DNA of 64,000 nucleotides from NCBI RefSeq assembly GCF_004801305.1, contig NZ_SSOD01000009.1, positions 1 through 64,000 on the forward strand, written 5' to 3'. The notes beneath the pieces are model-generated. The model was not told where the DNA came from and made no database searches. It saw only the letters and a list, made by a program, of their open reading frames with translations. Below are positions 49,166-57,055 of the stretch, one piece after another; position 1 is the stretch's first letter; each line of letters begins with the position of its first letter. Source of the DNA: Pseudothauera rhizosphaerae (GTDB taxonomy: Bacteria; Pseudomonadota; Gammaproteobacteria; Burkholderiales; Rhodocyclaceae). Both the position numbers and the translations under genes were made by a program.

Positions 49166-49207
49166 GGCAGGCCCTCGCCGCCCGCCCCTGCAGTCGGCGA
49201 TGGACGT

Positions 49208-49861
49208 TCAGCGCGCGTCGCGCACCAGGCGGACGTACACGTAGTCATTGCGCGCGCCGGTGCCGGTTACCCCCGTATTGAACGAAACCCCCCAGGCGCT
49301 GTAGGAAAACTGCGGGTGGGGCGTATCGCTCCAGAAGTTGCCCACCGGCGTTTGCGGAAACACGGCAGGCAGTATCGCCGGGCTGTGGTACCGGCCGGCG
49401 CAGCCGCCGCCCGCGCCGTCGCGGTCGAGCTGTTTGCGCATGCCGCTGCTGCAATGGACCAGCCCGTACAGCTCGGTCCGGGCCGGCAGGCGCCAGTCCG
49501 CGTGGCCGCCGAAGCGGGCTCCAGCGGCCGCCTCCTGGGCCTGATTCCAACTGTAGCGCTGCGCTTCGCCAGTGCAGGTGCCGCCGTCCCATTGCTGCCC
49601 CAGGCTGCAGCGCATCCACAGCAGGCCGGCTGCGGTTTCCCGCACGGTGCCGTCGTCGCGCGCCTCGAAGCGCGCCAGCGCCGCGGCCTCCAGCCTCGCC
49701 AGACGCTGTTCCTCGGCCTGCGTGCGCGCCGGAGCGGCAGCGGGCAGGGGGCCGATCGTCGTTTCGCCAGCAGGTTCGGGGGCCGGGCCGCAGGCCGCCA
49801 GCAGACATGCCGCCGCGCACAGCGCGCTGCCCGTGAAACTTCGCTTCGCCTGGATGCCCAC
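49208..49861 (-). CDS. DUF1566-domain lipoprotein
   Basis: The 217-aa protein has a lipoprotein signal with lipobox LLAAC (Cys24) and a C-terminal DUF1566/Lcl-like domain containing ETAAGLLWMRC, SWNQAQEAAAG, HADWRLPARTELYGLV and YVYVRLVRD. These domains are common in outer-membrane or surface lipoproteins; no function is assured. Four Cys in the domain could form disulfides. The GTG start at 49861 is preceded by ggaga. It is divergent from the response regulator gene, so may be its target. Confidence 0.83.
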   Translation of the reverse strand: MGIQAKRSFTGSALCAAACLLAACGPAPEPAGETTIGPLPAAAPARTQAEEQRLARLEAAALARFEARDDGTVRETAAGLLWMRCSLGQQWDGGTCTGEAQRYSWNQAQEAAAGARFGGHADWRLPARTELYGLVHCSSGMRKQLDRDGAGGGCAGRYHSPAILPAVFPQTPVGNFWSDTPHPQFSYSAWGVSFNTGVTGTGARNDYVYVRLVRDAR

Positions 49862-49996
49862 CCGTCTCCCCCGTTTGTGGTCTTGTTTGAACGCCGCGCC
49901 TGTGGCCGCGGCGGCGACATTCTGACACAGGGCGTTGTCGTGCCGGCAATGGCAAAATACGTCCGTTGCGCTTCCATGCCGCCGGCGGAGAAAAAC

Positions 49997-50683
49997 ATGC
50001 ATGTTCTATTGGTCGAAGACGATCCCGAGCTGTCGGACGGGATCGCCTGTTTTCTGCGCGGCCAGGGCGACACCGTGGTGCAGGAGAGCGACGGCATGCG
50101 GGCGGACCAGTTGCTGCAGAACCAGCGCTTCGACTTCGCCCTGGTCGATGCCGGCCTGCCCGGCCTGGGCGGCTACGAGGTGGTGCGGCGCGTCCGCCAC
50201 CGCAGCCAGACCCTGCCGATGATGCTGATCACCGCGCGCAATACGCTGGACGACCGCATCTACGGCCTCGACCTGGGGGCCGACGACTATCTGACCAAAC
50301 CCTTCCAGCTCGCCGAACTGACCGCGCGCATGCGCGCCGTGCTGCGCCGGGGCGGGCACGGCGGCGCGGGGGGTGGCACGGGCGGGCGGGAAATCGTGTT
50401 CGGCCCGCTGACCCTGGACGCGGACGGCCGTCTGGCCTCGCTCAACGGCGAACCGCTGACCCTGACCGCGCGCGAATGGGCGCTGCTCGAAGTGCTCGCC
50501 GGCGCCGACGGGCGCACCGTGCCCAAGGAGTCCCTGCGCGCGGACGCCAGCGGCAATGCGGTGGAGGTCTACGTCTCCCGCCTGCGTCCCCGCCTGGAGC
50601 CCGCCGGCCTGCTGATCCGTACCGTGCGGGGCTTCGGCTACCGCCTGGAACTGAAGAACGCGGACAAGCGCGCCGATGCCTAG
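49997..50683 (+). CDS. OmpR/TctD-type response regulator
   Basis: The 228-aa regulator has a receiver domain with acidic pocket EDD (residues 7-9), phosphoacceptor Asp51 (FALVDAGLPGLGG) and LTKPF, then a winged-helix DNA-binding domain ending VYVSRLRPRLEPAGLLIRTV. The linker is Gly-rich (RRGGHGGAGGGTGG). The ATG at 49997 is preceded by gagaaaaac. Its 3' end overlaps the kinase gene by 8 nt. Neighbouring transporter genes suggest a TctD-like role in organic-acid uptake control. Confidence 0.92.
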   Translation: MHVLLVEDDPELSDGIACFLRGQGDTVVQESDGMRADQLLQNQRFDFALVDAGLPGLGGYEVVRRVRHRSQTLPMMLITARNTLDDRIYGLDLGADDYLTKPFQLAELTARMRAVLRRGGHGGAGGGTGGREIVFGPLTLDADGRLASLNGEPLTLTAREWALLEVLAGADGRTVPKESLRADASGNAVEVYVSRLRPRLEPAGLLIRTVRGFGYRLELKNADKRADA

Positions 50684-52097
50684 CCTGCGCCACAAGCTGG
50701 CACAGGCGCTGGGCACGCCCAGCCTGGTGCTGACCGTGGCCGCCGGCGGGCTGGCCTACGGGGTGTCCAGCAGCGTGGTGAGCACCTCCTACGACCAGAA
50801 CCTGCTCAACCTCGCGCACGCCACCTCGCTCCACGTGCTGGCCGACGGCGGCGTGCTGAGCCACAGCCTGACGCCCGCGGCCGAACTGGTGCTGCGCAGC
50901 GACACGGTGGACAGCATCTTCTTCCGCATCTCCGATCCGGCCGGGAAGGTGATGGCCGGCGATGCCGACCTGCCGTGGCCGGAAGAGCCCTCCCAGCCCA
51001 CCGACCCCTACGGCGCACTGCAAGCCGGCGCCTACCCGCGCACGGTCACGCCGCGCCCGCAGGGCAGCACTTTCTTCAACGCCACCTACCAGGGCCTGCG
51101 CGTCCGCGCGGTGCGCATCTATCGCGAGCGGGAGAAGCACGGCTACTACGTCACCGTGGCGGAGACGCTGGAAAAGCGCCGCGGGGCGATGGAGCACCTG
51201 CTGCTGGGCTTCGTCTGCGCCGCGGTGCTGATCGCGGCGGCGGCGGAACTGGCGGTGCATTTCGGCATTCCGTCCGCGCTCGCGCCGCTGAAGAAACTGG
51301 AGACGGCGCTGGCCGCGCGCTCCGGCGCGGACCTGTCGCCCATCGCCCCGGACAGCGTGCCGCTGGAAATCCGCGAACTGGTGCGGGCACTCAATGCCCT
51401 GTTCGAACGCCTGCGCAAGGCCAGCGAGCACCAGCGTCAGTTCCTGCAGGACGCCGCGCACCAGTTGCGCACGCCGCTGGCGAGCCTGCAGATGCAGGTG
51501 GAGCTGCTGGAGGCCGACCCCAACGATACCACCGCCCTCAAGCGCCTCAAGCAGTCCATCGCCCGCAGCACCCGGCTGGCGAATCAGTTGCTGGCGCTGG
51601 CCCGCGCCGAAGCGGGCAGCGGCATGATGGGCACGCCCCAGCGGGTGGAGCTCGCCGGCATCATCGACGGCATGGTGGAGGACTGGCTGGCCCAGGCCGA
51701 CGCCAAGGCCATCGATTTCGGCATCGACCGCGAGCCGGCCACGGTGGAGGGCGACCCGGTGCTGCTGCGGGAACTGCTGGCCAACGTGGTGGACAACGCC
51801 CTGCGCTACACCCCCGACGGCGGCGAAGTATCCCTGCGCTGCCGGCCGGCCGGCGAGGTGGTGGAGATCGAGGTCAGCGACAGCGGGCCGGGCATCCCGC
51901 CCGCCGAGCGCGAGGCCGTGTTCGAGCGCTTCTACCGCCTGCCGGACACCACGCTGCCGGGTACCGGGCTGGGCCTGCCCATCGCCCGCGAGATCGTCGC
52001 CGGCCATCACGGCACGATCACGCTGGACACGGCGGAGAACGGCCACGGCACGCTGGTGCACATCGTCTTGCCGAACGCTGGGGGGCACCTCCCGTAG
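50676..52097 (+). CDS. Sensor histidine kinase, TctE/2CSK_N type
   Basis: The 473-aa sensor has an N-terminal helix (about residues 14-34), a periplasmic domain of the 2CSK_N type (SSVVSTSYDQNLLNLAHATS), a second helix near 173-193, a HAMP-like linker, phosphoacceptor His262 (FLQDAAHQLRTPLAS) and an ATPase domain (ANVVDNALRYTPDGG, DSGPGIP, GTGLGLPIARE). TctE-like sensors detect tricarboxylates. Its stop codon TAG (52095-52097) lies inside the left arm of a REP repeat, so the last codons and stop may be shaped by that insertion. It precedes a convergent actP gene. Confidence 0.9.
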   Translation: MPSLRHKLAQALGTPSLVLTVAAGGLAYGVSSSVVSTSYDQNLLNLAHATSLHVLADGGVLSHSLTPAAELVLRSDTVDSIFFRISDPAGKVMAGDADLPWPEEPSQPTDPYGALQAGAYPRTVTPRPQGSTFFNATYQGLRVRAVRIYREREKHGYYVTVAETLEKRRGAMEHLLLGFVCAAVLIAAAAELAVHFGIPSALAPLKKLETALAARSGADLSPIAPDSVPLEIRELVRALNALFERLRKASEHQRQFLQDAAHQLRTPLASLQMQVELLEADPNDTTALKRLKQSIARSTRLANQLLALARAEAGSGMMGTPQRVELAGIIDGMVEDWLAQADAKAIDFGIDREPATVEGDPVLLRELLANVVDNALRYTPDGGEVSLRCRPAGEVVEIEVSDSGPGIPPAEREAVFERFYRLPDTTLPGTGLGLPIAREIVAGHHGTITLDTAENGHGTLVHIVLPNAGGHLP

Positions 52098-52165
52098 GAG
52101 CGGCCTTGGCCGCGATGCGATCTGCGCAAGAACGAACGCCGCATCGCGGCCAAGGCCGCTCCTAC
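52094..52165. repeat. REP-type inverted repeat, variant GGCCTTGGCC
   Basis: A 26-bp perfect inverted repeat runs from 52094-52119 to 52140-52165 with a 20-nt loop. The arm reads gtaggagcggccttggcc and then gcgatgcg. It belongs to the same family as the repeat at 54505-54577, which has the compensating change ggcttgccc. It overlaps the stop codon of the kinase gene. Confidence 0.85.
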
Positions 52166-52202
52166 AGGTCCCGCAAACCCGTTGCATTCGGGAACCAAAA
52201 GC

Positions 52203-52237
52203 ACGACGGCCGTGGGCGCATTGCCCACGGCCGTCGT
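52203..52237. terminator. Bidirectional terminator between the kinase gene and actP
   Basis: A perfect 15-bp stem (acgacggccgtgggc at 52203-52217 with gcccacggccgtcgt at 52223-52237) lies between convergent genes. aaaa on its left and ttgtt on its right provide short U-runs in both directions. Confidence 0.83.
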
Positions 52238-52284
52238 TTGTTGCGATACCGCCGCCGCGGTTGCGGCGGCAGCGTTGCTGCGGC

Positions 52285-54003
52285 TCAGTGCCCGGAAGCC
52301 CCGGCCGCGCCGATGCCCGTTTCCGAGCGCACCGACTGGGCCAGATAGCCGGCACGGTCTTCCTTGGCACGGGCGCTGTTGTCCAGGATGGAGAACAGCC
52401 AGATGCCGATGAAGCCCGCGGCCATCGAGAACAGGGCCGGCGAGGTGTAGGGGAACAGCGCGGAACCCTTCGGGTTGCCCAGCGTGGCTTCCCACACCGA
52501 GGGCGACACCACGGTCAGCACCACGGCCACGATCAGGCCGAGGAAACCGCCCCAGCACGCGCCGCGGGTGGTGCAGTCCTTCCACAGCACGGACATGAAC
52601 AGCACCGGGAAGTTGGCCGAAGCGGCGATGGCGAAGGCCAGGGACACCATGAAGGCGATGTTCTGCTTCTCGAAGGCGATGCCCAGCACGACGGCGATGA
52701 TGCCCAGCGCCACCGTGGTGATGCGGGACACGCGCAGTTCGGAGGCCGAATCCGCCTTGCCCTGCTTGAACACCGTGGCGTACAGGTCGTGCGAAACCGC
52801 CGAGGCGCCCGACAGGGTCAGGCCCGCCACCACCGCGAGGATCGTCGCGAACGCAACCGCGGAGATGAAGCCGAGGAAGATGTTGCCGCCGACCGCGTTG
52901 GCGAGGTGGATGGCCGCCATGTTGCCGCCGCCCAGCAGGCCGCCCTTGGCGTCGAGGAACTGCGGGTTGGTGGACACCAGCACGATCGCGCCGAAGCCGA
53001 TGATGAAGGTGAGGATGTAGAAGTAGCCGATCCAGGTGGTGGCCCAGAACACGGACTTGCGGGCTTCCTTGGCGTCCGGCACGGTGAAGAAGCGCATCAG
53101 GATGTGCGGCAGGCCGGCGGTGCCGAACATCAGCGCCATGCCGAAGGAGATCGCGGAGATCGGGTCCTTGATGAAGGAACCCGGCCCCATGATCGCCTGG
53201 CCTATCGTGCCCGCCTCTTCGATCGACTTGCCGGCCGCGATGGCGGAATCGGCCTTGACCTTGACGGCCGCGGCGAACAGTTGCTCCGGCGAGAAGCCGT
53301 AGTTGTACATCACCACGAAGGCCATGAAGGTCGCGCCGCCCAGCAGCAGGCAGGCCTTGATGATCTGCACCCAGGTGGTCGCGGTCATGCCGCCGAACAG
53401 CACGTAGATCATCATCAGCGCGCCGACGATGACCACGGCGATCCAGTACTCGAGGCCGAACAGCAGCTTGATGAGCTGGCCGGCGCCGACCATCTGCGCG
53501 ATCAGGTAGAAGGCCACCACGACCAGCGTGCCCGAGGCCGCGAAGGCGCGGATCGGGGTCTGCTTGAAGCGGTAGGCGGCCACGTCGGCGAAGGTGAACT
53601 TGCCCAGGTTGCGCAGCTTTTCGGCCATCAGGAAGGTGATCACCGGCCAGCCCACGAGGAAGCCGATCGAGTAGATCAGGCCGTCGTAGCCGTTCATCAT
53701 CACCGCCGCGGAGATCCCGAGGAAGGAGGCCGCCGACATGTAGTCGCCGGCGATCGCGAGGCCGTTCTGGAAGCCGGTGATGCCGCCGCCGGCGGTGTAG
53801 AAGTCCGCCGCCGAGCGGGTGCGGGCGGCTGCCCACTTGGTAATCCACAGCGTGGCGAGGACGAAGGCGCCGAACATGGTGATCGCGGTCCAGTTGGTGG
53901 CCTGCTTCTCCACCTGGCCGAGATCACCGCCGGCCGCCAGCGCGGCTGCGGACAGCAGGGCGAGCGCGAGGCCGCCGAAGACACGTACTTGACGGCCGCT
54001 CAT
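52285..54003 (-). CDS. actP: Cation/acetate symporter ActP
   Basis: The 572-aa SSF-family permease takes up acetate with Na+ or H+. It starts with a cleavable or anchoring hydrophobic segment ([18 protein letters not shown]). Conserved blocks are [51 protein letters not shown] and [16 protein letters not shown]. It is preceded and overlapped by the DUF485 gene yjcH, the standard yjcH-actP pair. It supports growth on acetate together with aceA elsewhere in the window. Confidence 0.95.
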   Translation of the reverse strand: MSGRQVRVFGGLALALLSAAALAAGGDLGQVEKQATNWTAITMFGAFVLATLWITKWAAARTRSAADFYTAGGGITGFQNGLAIAGDYMSAASFLGISAAVMMNGYDGLIYSIGFLVGWPVITFLMAEKLRNLGKFTFADVAAYRFKQTPIRAFAASGTLVVVAFYLIAQMVGAGQLIKLLFGLEYWIAVVIVGALMMIYVLFGGMTATTWVQIIKACLLLGGATFMAFVVMYNYGFSPEQLFAAAVKVKADSAIAAGKSIEEAGTIGQAIMGPGSFIKDPISAISFGMALMFGTAGLPHILMRFFTVPDAKEARKSVFWATTWIGYFYILTFIIGFGAIVLVSTNPQFLDAKGGLLGGGNMAAIHLANAVGGNIFLGFISAVAFATILAVVAGLTLSGASAVSHDLYATVFKQGKADSASELRVSRITTVALGIIAVVLGIAFEKQNIAFMVSLAFAIAASANFPVLFMSVLWKDCTTRGACWGGFLGLIVAVVLTVVSPSVWEATLGNPKGSALFPYTSPALFSMAAGFIGIWLFSILDNSARAKEDRAGYLAQSVRSETGIGAAGASGH

Positions 54004-54308
54004 TTGCCGCTCTCCTCGATGATTTCGTGGGTCAACTGATCGAATTCGGAGTTCGCCCGGCGCACGTAGATGCCGGTGATGATGATCGTGAACACGATCA
54101 CGCCGAAGCCGATCGGAATACCCACCGTCATGACCCCTTCGCCGAGGCGAGCGGCCAGCGACTCCTTGTCGAAGGCGATGAGGGCGATGTAGCCGTAGTA
54201 CACGATCATCATGATCGCGGTCAGGATCCAGCCATAGCGCGAGCGCGTGCTCACGAGGTGCTGGTATTTCGGGTTGGCGACGATCTTCGCCACCGAATCG
54301 TTTTCCAT
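54000..54308 (-). CDS. yjcH: DUF485 membrane protein, ActP partner
   Basis: The 102-aa inner-membrane protein has two helices and the DUF485 pattern [20 protein letters not shown]. It is almost always encoded ahead of actP, and overlaps it here by 4 bases. Its role is presumed to be in assembly or modulation of the permease. Confidence 0.93.
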   Translation of the reverse strand: MENDSVAKIVANPKYQHLVSTRSRYGWILTAIMMIVYYGYIALIAFDKESLAARLGEGVMTVGIPIGFGVIVFTIIITGIYVRRANSEFDQLTHEIIEESGK

Positions 54309-54377
54309 GTCTCCCCTCCAGTACGGGTGTTGATCGAACCGGGCGCCGGCCCGGGTGATCGCACGTTAGAGGGGGAG

Positions 54378-54396
54378 ACTTACGTTTTACTTACGT
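54378..54396 (-). promoter_or_regulatory. Direct repeats upstream of yjcH-actP
   Basis: Two copies of acttacgt (54378-54385 and 54389-54396), one helical turn apart (11 bp), lie about 70 bp before the yjcH start in an AT-rich stretch (54378-54450) of an otherwise GC-rich window. On the minus strand they read ACGTAAGT twice. This layout fits side-by-side binding of a dimeric activator such as a response regulator. The 307-bp gap 54309-54615 also contains a REP element and a poly-A stretch. Confidence 0.5.
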
Positions 54397-54504
54397 ACCC
54401 ATAAAAAAATCTTTTGATAACAATAGCTTGCTAAAATCTGAATTATTCCTGAGTCAATGCAAGAATGTGGAAGGTATGGATTTCCGGCCTCCACGGTCCT
54501 TCCT

Positions 54505-54577
54505 GTAGGAGCGGGCTTGCCCGCGATGCGGCGTTCATCCTTCCCGGAGGCCGCATCGCGGGCAAGCCCGCTCCCAC
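54505..54577. repeat. REP-type inverted repeat, variant GGGCTTGCCC
   Basis: A 28-bp inverted repeat with one G-T mismatch pairs 54505-54532 with 54550-54577. The arm reads gtaggagcgggcttgccc followed by gcgatgcggc. It is a sister of the repeat at 52094-52165; the differing inner palindrome bases are changed in a paired way in both arms, showing selection on the stem. Confidence 0.85.
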
Positions 54578-54615
54578 GCGGGTGCGCCGCGCCGGGGTGT
54601 GGCCTGCGGCCCGGC

Positions 54616-54876
54616 TCAGCGCCGTTCGCCGACGCCGTAGGCGCGGTCGAGGCGGCTCATCGCGTACACGTAGATGGCGATGATCACCAGGTAGATGATC
54701 AGCACACCCTGGGCATAGGCGTAGAAGCCCAGCGGAAAGCCGAACAGCTCGAACTCGTTGAGCGCGACGGCGTAGTAGGCGCCGACGAAGGTCACCACGA
54801 ACCACACCGCCAGCAGTACCGCCGTGAGCAATCGGGTCTTGCGCCAGTAGGTGCGCTGCTTGTCGGTCAGTTGCAT
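54616..54876 (-). CDS. Orphan DUF4212 sodium:solute symporter small subunit
   Basis: The 86-aa protein has the DUF4212 layout: LTDKQRTYWRKTRLLTAVLL at the start, FVVTFVGAYYAVAL with EFELFGFPLGFYAYAQGVL, then a C-terminal helix (IIYLVIIAIYVYAMSRLD). It lacks the adjacent SSF large-subunit gene with which these proteins are normally paired. Actp lies 600 bp further on the same strand, but has its own DUF485 partner. It ends just before the REP element. Confidence 0.85.
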   Translation of the reverse strand: MQLTDKQRTYWRKTRLLTAVLLAVWFVVTFVGAYYAVALNEFELFGFPLGFYAYAQGVLIIYLVIIAIYVYAMSRLDRAYGVGERR

Positions 54877-54898
54877 GCCGCAACCCCCTTCGGTGCGT

Positions 54899-56950
54899 TC
54901 ACTGCTCGTGCGCCCGGTGGCGGACGAATTCCGCCGCCAGGCGCTGCTGCACGTCGCCGGGCGCCGGTTCGTAGGAATGCGGGCTCAGCGTGCATTCGCT
55001 CTCGCCGGCGCAGATGGACTTCAGGCGGGCCTCGAAGCCTTCCAGCTCGGCCATGGGCACCAGCGCGTTGAGGCTGATGCGCCCCGGCGTGGCGCTGCCG
55101 GTGCCGTTCATGCGCCCGCGCCGGCTGGCGAATTCGGCGCTGATCTCGCCGAAGTGGCGCTCGTCCGCGCTCACCCGCACTTCCAGCAGCGGTTCCAGCA
55201 GGATGGGCCGGGCCGCGGCGATGGCTTCCTGCAGCGCGTGGCGCGCCGCGGTGACGAAGGACACCTCGTTGGAATCCACCGCGTGGTGCTTGCCGTCGGT
55301 CACCACCACCTTCAGGTCCTGCAGCGGGAAGCCGGCCAGGCAGCCCTCGGCCACCGCCTGCCGCACGCCTTTTTCCACTGCCGGCATGAACTGGGTGGGG
55401 ATGGTGCCGCCCTTGATCTCGTCGGTCAGTTCCAGGCCGCTGCCGCGGGGCAGGGGTTCCACCCGCAGCGCCACCTCGCCGAACTGCCCGGCGCCGCCGG
55501 ACTGCTTCTTGTGCCGGTAGCGCGCCTCGGCGCTGGCGGCGATGGTCTCGCGGTAGGGCACGGCCGGGGTGGCGGTGTCCACTTCCAGGTTCCAGCGACT
55601 GGCGAGCTGTTCCAGCACCATGCGCAGGTGCAGTTCCCCCAGGCCGCGCACCACGATCTGGCGCGACTGGGTGTCGAAGCTCACCTCCAGGCAGGGGTCC
55701 TCGTCCATCAGGCGGGCCAGGGCGTCGGAGAGCTTCTGCTCGTCGCCGTGCTTCTTCGGGATCAGCGCCAGGCCATGGAAGGGCTGGGGGTAGGCGGGCG
55801 GCAGCAGGTGATGGAAATCCTCGTCGTGGGAGTCGTGCAGCACCGCGTCCCGGTGCAGTTCGTCGATGCGCGCCAGCGCGCAGACGTCGCCGGTCACGCC
55901 GGCGGGGATCTCCACCTGCTGGCGGCCCTGCACCCGCAGCAGGTGGGCCACCTTGACCGGCTTGCGCGCGTCGCCCAGGAAGAGCTGGGCGCCGGCGGCG
56001 AGCGTGCCCTGGTGGATGCGGAACAGCGCCAGCTTGCCGCGGAACACGTCGTTCTGGATCTGGAACACGTGGGCGATCACGTGGCGTTCCGGGTCGGGCG
56101 CCACCTCCACCGGCACGGCCGCCGCGCCCTCGCCCTTGACGAAGCGGGGCGGGTTGCCTTCGGTGGGGTCAGGCATCAGGCGGGCGCACACGTCCAGCAG
56201 TTCGCGCACGCCGGCGCCGGTGCGCGCCGAGGTGAAGCACACCGGCACCAGGTGGCCTTCCCGCAGGGCGCGTTCGAAGGGTTCGTGCAACTGCGCGGGG
56301 TCCAGGCTTTCGCCCTGTTCCAGATAGCTCGCCATCAGCGCCTCGTCGAGCTCCACGACCTGGTCCACGATGGCGTCGTGGGCCGCGGCCACGGACGAGA
56401 AGGCGGTCTGTGCGTCGTACTCGGGCGTGAAAAAGCAGTCGATGACCCGGCTGCCGTCCGCCGCGGGCAGGTTGATGGGCAGGCATTCGCGGCCGAAGGC
56501 CGCTTCCACCGCGGCCATGACGCCGGCCACGTCGGCGCCCGCCGCGTCGATGCGGTTGATCACGATCATGCGGCACTTGTCGGCGGCCGCTTCCATCACC
56601 CGGCGGGTGAGCTGTTCGACGCCGGCCTGGGCGTTCACCACCACCACCGCGGTCTCCACCGCCGGCAGCGCCAGCAGGGCGCGGCCGAGGAAATCCGGCG
56701 TTCCCGGGGTGTCGAGCAGGTTGAGCCAGTGGCCGTCCCACTCCACGTGGGCCAGCCCGGTGTTGAGCGAGTGCCCCATGGCTTTCTCGGCCGGGTCGAA
56801 GTCGCTCACCGTGTCGCCGCGCTCGATATTGCCGGCCGCACCGATGCCGCCGGAAGCGGCGAGCAGGGCTTCCAGCAGCGTGGTCTTGCCGGCGCCCGCC
56901 TGGCCCAGCAGGGCGAGGTTGCGGATGTCGTGAACCGAGGTCGGTACCAT
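54899..56950 (-). CDS. Elongation factor G-like protein (FusA-like GTPase)
   Basis: The 683-aa translational GTPase resembles EF-G in domain order but is clearly divergent. The P-loop is LGQAGAGKTTLLEALLAAS instead of the EF-G AHIDAGKTT form. DTPGTPDF is intact, and the guanine-specificity motif is NRID rather than NKxD. Domain IV has SGGAGQFGEVALRVEPL and the C-terminus is EF-G-like. Such EF-G-2 proteins are often accessory factors in back-translocation, ribosome recycling or stress. It is the first gene of a minus-strand block that may extend into the orphan DUF4212 gene. Confidence 0.85.
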   Translation of the reverse strand: MVPTSVHDIRNLALLGQAGAGKTTLLEALLAASGGIGAAGNIERGDTVSDFDPAEKAMGHSLNTGLAHVEWDGHWLNLLDTPGTPDFLGRALLALPAVETAVVVVNAQAGVEQLTRRVMEAAADKCRMIVINRIDAAGADVAGVMAAVEAAFGRECLPINLPAADGSRVIDCFFTPEYDAQTAFSSVAAAHDAIVDQVVELDEALMASYLEQGESLDPAQLHEPFERALREGHLVPVCFTSARTGAGVRELLDVCARLMPDPTEGNPPRFVKGEGAAAVPVEVAPDPERHVIAHVFQIQNDVFRGKLALFRIHQGTLAAGAQLFLGDARKPVKVAHLLRVQGRQQVEIPAGVTGDVCALARIDELHRDAVLHDSHDEDFHHLLPPAYPQPFHGLALIPKKHGDEQKLSDALARLMDEDPCLEVSFDTQSRQIVVRGLGELHLRMVLEQLASRWNLEVDTATPAVPYRETIAASAEARYRHKKQSGGAGQFGEVALRVEPLPRGSGLELTDEIKGGTIPTQFMPAVEKGVRQAVAEGCLAGFPLQDLKVVVTDGKHHAVDSNEVSFVTAARHALQEAIAAARPILLEPLLEVRVSADERHFGEISAEFASRRGRMNGTGSATPGRISLNALVPMAELEGFEARLKSICAGESECTLSPHSYEPAPGDVQQRLAAEFVRHRAHEQ

Positions 56951-57055
56951 GGCGTTTCCCCCCGTGCGTGTGCGGTCCTGCGGACCTTTTGCGCAAGTTT
57001 CCGCCTCCGGGGCGAAACGGGCAATGTGTCAGGTCAACCCGGCGGGGATTTTTTC

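Noticed and set aside
52094-54577. CRISPR-like repeated units
   Set aside because: There are only two copies, 2.4 kb apart, each an inverted pair. They fit REP elements; no spacers or cas genes are present.
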